From the NCBI GenBank assembly GCA_028710085.1, contig JAQUSU010000006.1, positions 1 through 49,687 of the forward strand: a stretch of 49,687 nucleotides of DNA. The letters run 5' to 3'. Positions 27,258 through 35,693 of the stretch are shown here, piece by piece. Below the pieces are notes generated by a model. That model saw nothing but the letters and a program-made list of their open reading frames with translations. It ran no database searches and was not told the origin of the DNA. Source of the DNA: Anaerotignum sp. GTDB taxonomy: Bacteria; Bacillota; Clostridia; Lachnospirales; Anaerotignaceae. The translations under genes and the position numbers were made by a program. The stretch's first letter is position 1, and each line of letters opens with the position of its first letter.

Positions 27258-27458
27258 TTATACTTTATAAAACTTTTCAGTGCTTAATATATGGTTTGCA
27301 TTTATTCCAATATCATTGCGATACTCAACAGGAACCGTCAAAGCATAGTACGCCAAAGTTGCATGAATTGCCGCATCTACACCGTTATCTCTGCTTTTTT
27401 CAAAAAAGCCACAGCAAGCGCTCAGCTTCTTCAGTAAACCACGATGAATCATATCCAT
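27258..27458 (-). CDS. Small 66-residue protein at the head of the ECF operon
   Basis: Starts at ATG 27458 behind AAAGGTGG and ends 11 nt before the S-component gene. The protein begins MDMIHRGLLKKLSACCGFF and contains AIHATLAYYALTVPVEYRND. It is soluble, with a CC pair at residues 14-15. I do not recognise the family. Good ribosome site and tight spacing make it a likely real gene of the operon. Confidence 0.5.
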   Translation of the reverse strand: MDMIHRGLLKKLSACCGFFEKSRDNGVDAAIHATLAYYALTVPVEYRNDIGINANHILSTEKFYKV

Positions 27459-27603
27459 AACCACCTTTCTGTAACAAGACGTTTTTCAAACAGCTATCCC
27501 TTTGTTTTATAGCGAATTTTTCCACTTAAATAATTGCTGCTCCATGAATAGAGCAAATTTTTATGCAACGAATGCAGCACACACAAAATTAAAATACAGT
27601 TTT

Positions 27604-27655
27604 GTTAGCAATAACTAACTCGCTGGTAAAATAGATGCCCCCCTTGGGGGAGCAA
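27604..27655 (-). promoter_or_regulatory. Promoter and GTTAG-N6-CTAAC operator of the ECF operon (site 1)
   Basis: On the minus strand a -35-like TTGCTC (27650-27655), 16 nt and TATTTT (27628-27633) are followed after exactly 8 nt by the inverted repeat GTTAGTTATTGCTAAC (27604-27619). The element differs from site 3 at one of 16 positions. The 27459-27868 gap holds nothing else coding; a CCCCC/GGGGG hairpin lies within the -35/-10 spacer. Confidence 0.6.
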
Positions 27656-27868
27656 TATAGTTCATTTTAAATAATAAGTTCGCTGTTCTCTGCTCCAAAA
27701 AGAACAAAAAAGGCTCCAAATAGACACATTCATCCTCCGGCATGAACTTAACGTATCTGAAATATCTTCTTACTGCGTATTTTCAGTAAAATTAGTCAAA
27801 AACAAAAGGCAGCTTTCCAAACTTCTTATTCAAGATATATTTCTGAATTTTCTAATCATTCCATATTG

Positions 27869-28855
27869 CTATTGATGATTATATATAACAACACTTTCCT
27901 CATTATTGATATTTCTATATTCGTTGGGTGTCATCCCCATAACATTTTTAAATGCACCGGCAAATTTACTTCCGTTATCATAGCCATACTTTCCTGCAAT
28001 TTCCAAAACCGTGCATTCCGTTTGCCGCAGCATCAGTGCCGCCGCCTGCATTTTTTGTGCCCGCATAAAAGAATAAACGGATAAGCCATATACATCTTTA
28101 AAGCTATTTTTTAGCGCCGTTTGAGAAACATGAAAAATTTCAGCCAGCTCAGAAATTGTTACATGGCTATCCATGCGCTCTGACAAATAATTACATACAC
28201 CTTTTGCAAGGGTAACTCTTGATTTTTTAACGCTTCGCTTGCAAGATTCATTTTCAGTTAGGTCAATGATAGATAAAAATAATAACAGCTCTAAAACCTT
28301 TATTTTAAAATATCCTTTTTTCATACTGTTAGGAATGGTATATAATTCCGAAAAAACTTGCTCTAAGCGGGGCGTGGAACGAGCAACAAAGTATGCACTG
28401 CTTTTACAGAATTTTTCAATTAATGCCGATGGGCATACATCTACCCCTTCCAAAAAGCAAGACAGACTTTCCGGCGCTTTGTCAACATCAATCATAACGG
28501 AAACCCCATGGTAATGACTTATGGGAAAATATGATTCATGGGGCGCTTCGTTTTTTATACTAATTGAAATATCCCCCTGTGTTAAATAAAAAAAATCATC
28601 TTGAAACTCGCATTCAATTCGGCCTTCTTTGCAATGATTAATCTCTATGATGCTTCCACGCACTGTATGCTCAACAAAACATCTTCTGGCATGAACATCG
28701 TTGTAAATTAATTGAATTCCCGGAAAAATTTTATTACTTGTCATCACCACTTGACCGGTTTTGTCTATAATTTTATACACGACTTGGTCATCTGAACGAG
28801 AAACGATCTGCACGGAGCTGCCAAATATTTCCCTTTCCCTTTTTGTAGCAGTCAT
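27869..28855 (-). CDS. AraC family regulator of the ECF/ABC uptake cluster
   Basis: 328 residues. The C-terminal DNA-binding domain is clear: ISELAEIFHVSQTALKNSFK, then AALMLRQTECTVLEIAGKYG with NGSKFAGAFKNVMGMTPNEY. The N-terminal 220 residues, with EINHCKEGRIECEFQDDFFY and ISIKNEAPHESYFPISHYH, resemble the ligand-sensing half of PchR/YbtA-type regulators, which answer to ferri-siderophores. It is encoded between the two transporter blocks on the same strand, behind its own promoter with operator site 2. Ribosome site GGGGGTGA. Probably an activator when the transported compound is present. Confidence 0.88.
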   Translation of the reverse strand: MTATKREREIFGSSVQIVSRSDDQVVYKIIDKTGQVVMTSNKIFPGIQLIYNDVHARRCFVEHTVRGSIIEINHCKEGRIECEFQDDFFYLTQGDISISIKNEAPHESYFPISHYHGVSVMIDVDKAPESLSCFLEGVDVCPSALIEKFCKSSAYFVARSTPRLEQVFSELYTIPNSMKKGYFKIKVLELLLFLSIIDLTENESCKRSVKKSRVTLAKGVCNYLSERMDSHVTISELAEIFHVSQTALKNSFKDVYGLSVYSFMRAQKMQAAALMLRQTECTVLEIAGKYGYDNGSKFAGAFKNVMGMTPNEYRNINNEESVVIYNHQ

Positions 28856-28982
28856 CCCATGTCACCCCCTTTCCTTGTTGCCCAGTAGTATCATAATAAT
28901 TATTGAATCAGATAACCCTACTTTTAAATGAATAAATCTATCTTTGTGCCTTTCTTTTAAAAACATATAAACATTATCGCTT

Positions 28983-29039
28983 GTTAGTTATTATAAACTA
29001 ACTTGTTTTAATCTTACGCGTTTTTGCAAACTATGTCAA
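28983..29039 (-). promoter_or_regulatory. Promoter and GTTAG...CTAAC operator of the AraC gene (site 2)
   Basis: TTGACA (29034-29039), 17 nt, TAAGAT (29011-29016), then 8 nt, then the 20-bp inverted repeat GTTAGTTTATAATAACTAAC (28983-29002, minus-strand reading; 7-bp arms, 6-nt spacer). The repeat covers the expected transcription start, so bound protein would repress. Confidence 0.7.
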
Positions 29040-29124
29040 CTATTTCAAAATGGACTTCTCACTTACTCGTCAACGATTTATGAATCATCATTTTGCTGAC
29101 TCTATTCTTGAAAATAATCACAAC

Positions 29125-29152
29125 GGCAGAGGATGCAATTACACCCTCTGCC
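29125..29152 (-). terminator. Hairpin after the second ABC pair
   Basis: GGCAGAGG (29125-29132) pairs with CCTCTGCC (29145-29152) around 12 nt, 30 nt after the stop of the ABC gene; the U-tract is weak. Confidence 0.55.
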
Positions 29153-29181
29153 ACTTTTGTTTATTTCATTTATTATGTATT

Positions 29182-30933
29182 TCAAGCCCTATTCTTTTGA
29201 TTCCAGCCCTTGCTGTTTTCACGGGTTTGCACAAAGGCATGATAAATCCCTTGCTTTTGCAGAAGCTGTGTATGTGTTCCTTTTTCGGCAATCCTACCAT
29301 CCGAAATTACAAGAATTTCATCGGCATTACGAATGGTATTTAAACGATGGGCAATTACAAGTAGTGTTTTTCCTTTACATAATTCGCTGATTGCCTGCTG
29401 AATATAGCTTTCATTATCCGCATCCACGCTCGCCGTTGCTTCATCAAGAATTACAATGGGTGCATCCTTCAAAATACAACGGGCAATAGAAATGCGCTGC
29501 TTTTCGCCACCGGAAAGAGAGGCACCACCTTCACCAATCACTGTTTCAAAGCCCTCTGGCAAAGCCATAATAAAATCATAGCAGCGCGCTTTTTTTGCAG
29601 CCTCAATTACCTCAGCACGGCTTGCTGTAGGTCGCCCCATGCTGATATTATTGTAGATTGTATCCTGAAATAAATATACTCTCTGAAACACCATACTGAT
29701 ATGATTCATCAATTCTGAAAGAGGGATCGCTCTAATATCCTTTCCACGAATGAACACCTGCCCCGATTTCACATCCCAAAATCTGGTCAATAGGTTTGCA
29801 ATCGTAGATTTTCCGCCACCGGAAGGCCCAACCAATGCCAGCATTTGATTTTTATTAAGGGTGAAGGATACGTCATGCAATACCTCTTTTTGCCCATACG
29901 CAAAGCTTACGTTTTTAAATTCCACCTCTGGCGCATGGGTAGCTACAGGAATTTGTTCCACTCCCGTATCTGAAAGCTCTCTTTCCCCAAACACCTCTTC
30001 AATCCGATTCATGCAGCTGTTCATTACAGTAAGTCTGGCGCTTTGGCTATAAAGGGCTTTCAGCGGGCCAAATAATTCAAAAACAAAAAGCATAATTCCC
30101 ATGAGATAAGTTACACTCAAAAGATCATGTGTATTTAAATAAAAGGATAACCCAACAATAAATGCCGCCCCAAGCCCAAAAACCAGAAGCAGTCTTCTCT
30201 GCCATGGACTATGCTGCATTTCAAACCTCAGGCTTGTTTCGCAGCTTTTTCTGAAATTATCAGAAAGCTCCTTGGATTTTTCACCCAGTAAATTATATGT
30301 TTTGATAATCCCAATGCCCTCCGTAAAATCAAGCACCGCCTCTGTCTGGTTTTCGCTCTGCTCCTGTCTGGCTGTGGAATCCTCTATGGCTTCCTTTTTC
30401 ATTCCTTTGGAAACCAAAACAGCAATCACAACCACCAATAAAGAACCAAGGCCTAGCCAAAAATTGAAAAACAGCATAAATACAATCATAATAATTTCCG
30501 CAAAAATATAGCTCATTAAATCCGCTAAAACCATCATGCAATTTTCTTCGATAAACACCATATCCGTAGATAATACGGAGCTGATTTTTCCGATATTTCC
30601 TTCTGTAAAATAACCCATGGGCATTTTTCGCAAATGTGCGCCTAATTCCATTCTTTTTTCCGCAAAAATCATGTACCCAGATGCAGACTGCAACCGATCC
30701 GCAAAATATTGAAACAGCATCTGAAGGAGCACACAGGCAACCATAGATATGCCTACCCATATGCACTTTTCCACGGTCATTGTTCCTTCATAAAAAGAGG
30801 TCAATACAAGAAAACCAAGCATGATGGGTGCCTTTGAAAGCCCTGCCTTCAAGAATGAAAAAACAAGGGCAAGGCGTATCCGCCCCTTATATTTTCCTGA
30901 TACATCAAAAATTCGTTTCATTAAGCCTATCAT
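29182..30933 (-). CDS. ABC transporter, fused membrane and ATPase domains (pair 2, subunit B)
   Basis: 583 residues: six helices, then Walker A GPSGGGKSTIANLLTRFWD, signature LSGGEKQRISIARCI, Walker B IVILDEATASVDADNE and IAHRLNT. Start overlaps the partner stop by 4 nt. It matches the 20798-22531 protein in plan and motif details, so the two heterodimers come from a duplicated pair. The siderophore-importer subgroup is the best guess; a drug or peptide exporter cannot be excluded from motifs alone. Confidence 0.9.
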   Translation of the reverse strand: MIGLMKRIFDVSGKYKGRIRLALVFSFLKAGLSKAPIMLGFLVLTSFYEGTMTVEKCIWVGISMVACVLLQMLFQYFADRLQSASGYMIFAEKRMELGAHLRKMPMGYFTEGNIGKISSVLSTDMVFIEENCMMVLADLMSYIFAEIIMIVFMLFFNFWLGLGSLLVVVIAVLVSKGMKKEAIEDSTARQEQSENQTEAVLDFTEGIGIIKTYNLLGEKSKELSDNFRKSCETSLRFEMQHSPWQRRLLLVFGLGAAFIVGLSFYLNTHDLLSVTYLMGIMLFVFELFGPLKALYSQSARLTVMNSCMNRIEEVFGERELSDTGVEQIPVATHAPEVEFKNVSFAYGQKEVLHDVSFTLNKNQMLALVGPSGGGKSTIANLLTRFWDVKSGQVFIRGKDIRAIPLSELMNHISMVFQRVYLFQDTIYNNISMGRPTASRAEVIEAAKKARCYDFIMALPEGFETVIGEGGASLSGGEKQRISIARCILKDAPIVILDEATASVDADNESYIQQAISELCKGKTLLVIAHRLNTIRNADEILVISDGRIAEKGTHTQLLQKQGIYHAFVQTRENSKGWNQKNRA

Positions 30934-32696
30934 ACTTCTTCATCTCCCCTCTTTAAATCGGCACTTTTTGTGCTGACACTCCACTCATTGCTATCCTCGG
31001 AGGCTCTCCACAATTTCGCATATTCGGGGGAGGTTTTTCGCAGCTTCTCATGGGTACCCACTGCCGCCAGCGTTCCGTTTGCCATAACACAAATCTGATC
31101 GGCTCCAACAATGGATTGCAGTCTATGGGCGATAACGATAACAGTTTTTCCTTTGATTACCTCCGCAATGGCGTCATTCATTTTTTCTTCATTTTCAGGA
31201 TCCATAAAGGCAGTCGCTTCATCCAAAACAACAATAGGCGCATTTTTCAATATTGCCCTCGCCAAAGAAATACGCTGGCGCTCCCCACCGGATAGCTGCT
31301 TTCCGCCATCTCCCGCCATAGTGTAGATACCTTTTTCCAGTCGTGCAAAAAATTCGTTGCATTGGGCTTTTTCGGCAGCAGACATAACCTCCTCATCCGT
31401 GGCAGAAAGCTTCCCTAGCCGAATATTTTCCAATAAAGAAATATTAAACAGATATTGCTCCTGTGAGACATAGGAAATTTCCTGATTCAACGCTTCAAGG
31501 CTCATATCCCGAATATCCTGTCCGCCGATTTTAATGGCACCGCCGTTTATATCATAAAAATGCACCAATAATTTCGCCAAGGTTGACTTACCACTCCCCG
31601 ATTCCCCCACAAGGGCAGTCAGACTGTGGGATTTTGCTTCAAAAGTAACGCCATGAAGCACCTCCTCATCTTGATATGCAAAACGTACATTTTCAAAAGA
31701 AACAGAGTGGTCTTTCCCAGTAAAGCGGTTACTATTTTGCTGCAAAGGCGGCGCATTCATCAATTTTTCAAGGTTTCCGATTTTATAATTAATTTGTGGA
31801 AGGGTTGACATAAAACCAAGCGCCCGAACCAACGGCGCACCGATTCCAAAGGACATACACAACACTAAAACCAAATCGGGCAAAGTTGATATCCCTCGAA
31901 AAACAAAATATGTACCAATGGGAAGGGTAAACAACGCGACACAGGGCAAAATTGCGTTATACATCGCCATCCACGGCCAGCACACCCGATACCAATCCAG
32001 CGTAAAATCCCGATAAGCATGGATGTCCTTTTCAAAACGGCGATAGGAGTCCCCATCTCTATTAAACACCTTCACAACTTCCATGCCATTGATATATTCT
32101 ACGATGGTATTATTCATTTTTTGTGCTGCACCATAATAAACCCCCATCTTGCTCGTACCGCTTCTATACATGATCATCATAGCCATGATGCCCAAGGGCA
32201 AAGCACAAAGAGATAACAGGGCAAGCTTCCAGTCCACAAAAAACATGAAAATAAATACAAATACAGGAATCGCGATATTTGCAATTCCCTCAGGCAACGC
32301 ATGGGCAAGAAGCAGCTCAATGGTTTCAATATCATCAATAAACATTTTTTTGATTACACCCGTGCCTTTTTCTTGAATTGTACCTAGGGGCTGCTTTTCC
32401 ATTTTTTTCTGCAAAGAAATCCGTAAATTCTCCAATGTATGATAAGCGGATTCATGGGAGAGGGATAGCCCATGGACATAAAAATATCCATGTCCAACGG
32501 CACATACCCCAATCACAGCGACCCTCCAAACAATATCATTCCCTCCTATTGTTTCGTGGTTTAATAGTGGTGCAATCATTTGATAAATCAACCAAAACGG
32601 TATTACATTCATCAAAACCCCTAATAACATAAAGACAATCGCACGATACGTTGTTTTACGATACGTCCCCGTATATTCCAATACTTTTTGAAACAC
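30930..32696 (-). CDS. ABC transporter, fused membrane and ATPase domains (pair 2, subunit A)
   Basis: 588 residues from GTG 32696, behind AAAAGGGGG. Six helices, Walker A GESGSGKSTLAKLLVHFYD, signature LSGGERQRISLARAI, Walker B IVVLDEATAFMDPENE, IAHRLQS. DEATAFMDP parallels DEATAFADP of the pair 1 A subunit. The last residues are hydrophilic. An inverted repeat (site 3) lies 16 bp upstream of the start codon, between it and the tetR gene. Confidence 0.9.
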   Translation of the reverse strand: MFQKVLEYTGTYRKTTYRAIVFMLLGVLMNVIPFWLIYQMIAPLLNHETIGGNDIVWRVAVIGVCAVGHGYFYVHGLSLSHESAYHTLENLRISLQKKMEKQPLGTIQEKGTGVIKKMFIDDIETIELLLAHALPEGIANIAIPVFVFIFMFFVDWKLALLSLCALPLGIMAMMIMYRSGTSKMGVYYGAAQKMNNTIVEYINGMEVVKVFNRDGDSYRRFEKDIHAYRDFTLDWYRVCWPWMAMYNAILPCVALFTLPIGTYFVFRGISTLPDLVLVLCMSFGIGAPLVRALGFMSTLPQINYKIGNLEKLMNAPPLQQNSNRFTGKDHSVSFENVRFAYQDEEVLHGVTFEAKSHSLTALVGESGSGKSTLAKLLVHFYDINGGAIKIGGQDIRDMSLEALNQEISYVSQEQYLFNISLLENIRLGKLSATDEEVMSAAEKAQCNEFFARLEKGIYTMAGDGGKQLSGGERQRISLARAILKNAPIVVLDEATAFMDPENEEKMNDAIAEVIKGKTVIVIAHRLQSIVGADQICVMANGTLAAVGTHEKLRKTSPEYAKLWRASEDSNEWSVSTKSADLKRGDEEV

Positions 32697-32712
32697 CTCA
32701 TTACCCCCTTTT

Positions 32713-32728
32713 GTTAGTTAATGCTAAC
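32713..32728 (-). promoter_or_regulatory. GTTAG-N6-CTAAC operator before ABC pair 2 (site 3)
   Basis: GTTAGCATTAACTAAC on the minus strand is 15/16 identical to the plus-strand reading of site 1 (GTTAGCAATAACTAAC). It lies between the tetR stop and the ABC start; no clear -10/-35 precedes it in the 77-bp gap. Confidence 0.6.
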
Positions 32729-32773
32729 TCAACTTCAAATGAAAAGCCCCCTTTATGAAGGCTTCTAACCGAA

Positions 32774-33388
32774 TCATGAAAATCCCAGCACACCATGCCA
32801 ATCAAACAGCTCGCAAATCAATTTATTATGGTTTGCAATTTGTTCCCAATCAAAGCCATGAATAAACGGCTCAAAAATTGTTGTCCAAAAGGCGGTGAGC
32901 ATGATATGCATTTCCTTCTCCGATATTTTTTTTGTGGCTAATCCTCTTCGATACGCTTCTTTGTAGTAACCGTAGGTTGCATCCGTCATTTTTTGCAGCC
33001 AATCATGCTGAAAATTGGAATAGCTGGTACCTTCCCCACCCTTGATTAACAAAACAAAGCCATCATGACGGTCATAGAGAAATTTAAACCACCAAAGCAT
33101 ATACTCCTCATCCATATCCCATGCTTTTATCAGCATTTCATCCGAAAGGTCAACTGGATTCAAACTGCATTTTTCGGTTACATATCCATCAAGATCTGCA
33201 ACGGTATCTGCCACAACAGCGCAAAATAATTCTTCTTTCCCACGATAACGCTTATACAGCGCGCCTGTAGTAACCTCGGCCTTCATGCAAATATCCTTTA
33301 AAGATGCAGCCAGAAATCCTTTTTCCAAAAATTCCTCTTTTGCGCTTTGCAAGATGCGAGGATCGATAGATCTATCCGGCTTCGACAT
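32774..33388 (-). CDS. TetR family transcriptional regulator
   Basis: 204 residues. The N-terminal helix-turn-helix reads ILQSAKEEFLEKGFLAASLK then DICMKAEVTTGALYKRYRGK, typical of TetR. The C-terminal ligand domain is Trp- and Tyr-rich (DMDEEYMLWWFKFLYDRHDG). Encoded upstream of ABC pair 2 on the same strand. Its own promoter carries two abutting 15-bp palindromes, the usual arrangement for autorepression by two TetR dimers. Ribosome site GGGAGGAAG before ATG 33388. Confidence 0.9.
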   Translation of the reverse strand: MSKPDRSIDPRILQSAKEEFLEKGFLAASLKDICMKAEVTTGALYKRYRGKEELFCAVVADTVADLDGYVTEKCSLNPVDLSDEMLIKAWDMDEEYMLWWFKFLYDRHDGFVLLIKGGEGTSYSNFQHDWLQKMTDATYGYYKEAYRRGLATKKISEKEMHIMLTAFWTTIFEPFIHGFDWEQIANHNKLICELFDWHGVLGFS

Positions 33389-33423
33389 GCACTTCCTCCC
33401 TTTCTGAAATAATAGTCCACACT

Positions 33424-33482
33424 GATAATTCGATTATCGATAACTCATTTATCATTTTAGTGGAGATTGTTTATTCTGTCAA
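33424..33482 (-). promoter_or_regulatory. tetR promoter with two abutting 15-bp palindromic operators
   Basis: TTGACA (33477-33482), 17 nt, TAAAAT (33454-33459). Directly downstream come GATAACTCATTTATC (33439-33453) and GATAATTCGATTATC (33424-33438) with no base between; each is an inverted repeat and they agree at 12 of 15 positions. Confidence 0.75.
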
Positions 33483-33539
33483 GGGATATCTTCAAAAAGA
33501 AGAAAAAAAAGACCCATTTTGAATTTAATCGCCAATATC

Positions 33540-33651
33540 ATCCGGCGCTTTCAACTTCAAACTTGTCACCGCCAAGTTTTTTTAATAGTTCTTCAGCCAT
33601 TTGGCTTCTAGCGGAGTTATGAACACATATGAACAACAGTTATATTTTCAT
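33540..33651 (-). pseudogene. Second arsC remnant (N-terminal 35 codons)
   Basis: From ATG 33651, with AAAGGAGG before it, the frame reads MKI, a TAA stop, then [20 protein letters not shown] and [12 protein letters not shown], then TGA. This is the phosphate-loop N-terminus of a thioredoxin-type arsenate reductase (CX5R). AAA to TAA at codon 4 and loss of the last 100 residues make it dead. It lies 50 bp downstream of the intact arsC. Confidence 0.75.
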
Positions 33652-33700
33652 AGAATAGACCTCCTTTTCAGGTTGTATTTTGCTATTTAAAATCATCACA

Positions 33701-34114
33701 TTATATTATAATTTTGTTTGATTTAATCCTTTCTGCAAGTAGTTTGATTTTTTGTTCAATCTCATTTATGACTTCTTTAAACTCATCATCACATTTTCCC
33801 GTTGGGTCTTCAAGACCCCAGTCCTCACGATGTTTACATGGAAGATAAGGACAGTTTGCATTACAGCCCATGGTTATAACAACATCAACGCTTGGAATAT
33901 CAGATAGCAGTTTTGAACGCTGTGTCTTCTCCATGTCAATAGAATAAATATCTTTCATCAACCTAACAGCATCTTGATTTATCTGTTGTTTTATTTCAGT
34001 ACCTGCTGAGTAACTTTCAAAAATCTCTCCAGCAAAGTGCTTTCCAAGCGCTTCTGCAATCTGACTGCGACATGAATTGTGAACACAGATAAAAGCAACC
34101 TTAATTTTATTCAT
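33701..34114 (-). CDS. arsC: Arsenate reductase, thioredoxin-coupled LMW phosphatase type
   Basis: 137 residues from ATG 34114 (AAAGGATGG upstream). The nucleophile loop is CVHNSCRSQIAEA (CX5R) near the N-terminus; the resolving cysteines are in MGCNANCPYLPCKHREDW, and DPTGK follows, as in S. aureus pI258 ArsC. It reduces As(V) to As(III), which the Acr3 pump then exports. The start overlaps the acr3 stop by 8 nt, so it is the last intact gene of the ars operon. Confidence 0.93.
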   Translation of the reverse strand: MNKIKVAFICVHNSCRSQIAEALGKHFAGEIFESYSAGTEIKQQINQDAVRLMKDIYSIDMEKTQRSKLLSDIPSVDVVITMGCNANCPYLPCKHREDWGLEDPTGKCDDEFKEVINEIEQKIKLLAERIKSNKIII

Positions 34115-35153
34115 TTTTAAACCATCCTTTCGTATTGTTTGCAATTTTGACAAGAGTTAGCATGACCGGAACCTCAACAAGTACCCCTACTATGGTTGCC
34201 AGTGCTACGGGACTTTGTGCACCGAATAACGCAATAGCTACCGCCACAGATAGCTCGAAAAAATTAGATGCACCAATCATTCCCGCGGGTGCTGCGATAT
34301 TGTGAGGTAATTTCAATGCTTTGCTTGCGAGGTACGCTATAAAGAAGATTAGGAATGTTTGTATAATCAAAGGTATCGCTATCAAAACTATGTGTAGTGG
34401 ATTATCCAGAATAACATTACCTTGAAATGAGAAAATAATAATTAGTGTCAAAAGCAATCCAATTACTGTGATGTTACCAAACTTCGGAATAAAGGTATCC
34501 TGAAAATAATCCAATCCATGTTTTTGGGTAATGGCTAATCTGGTTACGACACCCCCTGCCAGTGGGATTACCACAAACAGCACTACCGAAAGAATAAGGG
34601 TATCCCATGGTATACTAACACCACTCACACCAAGTAAAAATGCTACTATTGGAGTAAACGCTATCAGAATAATAATATCATTTGTTGCCACTTGAACCAC
34701 TGTATAAGCTGCATTTCCCTTTGTCAGATGGCTCCATACAAACACCATAGCCGTACATGGGGCAGCTCCAAGAAGAATTGCACCAGCCAAATAATCTTTG
34801 GCAAGCTCGGCAGGAATCAATGTTTTGAATATTACAAAGAAAAATACCCATGCGATACCAAACATGGTAAAGGGTTTGATTAACCAGTTTGTTACCCATG
34901 TTACAAACAAGCCTTTTGGATTTTTACCTACGTTTTTGATACTCTGGAAGTCGACTTTGAGCATCATCGGATAAATCATAAGCCATATTAGTATGGCAAT
35001 GGGAATCGATACATTTGCATACTCAAAGTTCCCCAGAAACTCTGGAATTCCAGGAAGAAATTTACCGATCAAAACACCAATAACCATACAAAGTGCAACC
35101 CATATTGTCAGGTATTTTTCAAAAAAACCAATTCCCGTCATTTTGCTTTCCAT
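34107..35153 (-). CDS. acr3: Arsenite efflux transporter, ACR3 family
   Basis: 348 residues with ten hydrophobic segments. The ACR3 signature APCTAMVFVWSHLTKG holds the essential Cys. Near the N-terminus are FLPGIPEFLGNFEYANVSIP and MLKVDFQSI, also family hallmarks. It exports As(III) in exchange for protons. It stands between the split permease genes (12 nt upstream) and arsC (8-nt overlap). Confidence 0.95.
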   Translation of the reverse strand: MESKMTGIGFFEKYLTIWVALCMVIGVLIGKFLPGIPEFLGNFEYANVSIPIAILIWLMIYPMMLKVDFQSIKNVGKNPKGLFVTWVTNWLIKPFTMFGIAWVFFFVIFKTLIPAELAKDYLAGAILLGAAPCTAMVFVWSHLTKGNAAYTVVQVATNDIIILIAFTPIVAFLLGVSGVSIPWDTLILSVVLFVVIPLAGGVVTRLAITQKHGLDYFQDTFIPKFGNITVIGLLLTLIIIFSFQGNVILDNPLHIVLIAIPLIIQTFLIFFIAYLASKALKLPHNIAAPAGMIGASNFFELSVAVAIALFGAQSPVALATIVGVLVEVPVMLTLVKIANNTKGWFKNE

Positions 35154-35165
35154 AATATCACCTCA

Positions 35166-35693
35166 CTATTGATTGATTTCATATATCTTTTCTTGCTGTT
35201 CATGATTCAACAACTTTTCTGCAGCTCCAGCGATAATCAAGATGCCTATAATGCTAAGTATCAGTCGGGTTAACGTGAAATCAATCCCTAAACTTGCTGC
35301 TTCGAAGGTTAACATTGGTATTTTTGTTGTTGACCAAGCACCAATAAAAACAAATACATTAAACAAACTGCTACCCTTTTTCAACATGATGCTAGCAATA
35401 GGAAAGGCGGCATACAGCGGACCTGCGGCGGCAGAACCTAGTAAAAAAGCAATTAGAACCCCTTTCAATCCAGAGTTTTTACCTGTGTACTTCATCATTG
35501 TAGCTCGGTCAACCCATACGTCCAGTAGTCCTAGAAGTATAAAAATGGGAGGAATTACCGATATCATCTCAATGAAGTTCTGCTTCGTAAGGTTAAGAGA
35601 TTTTAACCCAATTTCCGGCAAAGCAAAGCCTACTACAATATTAACAATAATCAAAATAAAAAATACTTTGTACCGTTTTAAAAAAGCTTTCAT
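35166..35693 (-). CDS. Half-size permease of the UPF0718/DUF318 (ArsP-like) fold, second half
   Basis: 175 residues with four to five helices. LYAAFPIASIMLKKGSSLFN and VFIGAWSTTKIPMLTFEAAS mirror segments of the next gene upstream, so the two proteins look like the two inverted halves of one permease. Start and stop overlap by 4 nt (ATGA). ArsP-type permeases export trivalent organoarsenicals; the Cys-rich TPFCSCSS motif of ArsP is not in this half. Likely works as a complex with its partner. Confidence 0.75.
   Translation of the reverse strand: MKAFLKRYKVFFILIIVNIVVGFALPEIGLKSLNLTKQNFIEMISVIPPIFILLGLLDVWVDRATMMKYTGKNSGLKGVLIAFLLGSAAAGPLYAAFPIASIMLKKGSSLFNVFVFIGAWSTTKIPMLTFEAASLGIDFTLTRLILSIIGILIIAGAAEKLLNHEQQEKIYEINQ

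Noticed and set aside
27637..27651. CCCCC/GGGGG hairpin upstream of the ECF operon as a riboswitch
   Set aside because: Only a short stem with a 2-nt loop inside the predicted promoter spacer; no conserved riboswitch core (cobalamin, TPP, FMN or T-box elements) could be recognised in the leader.
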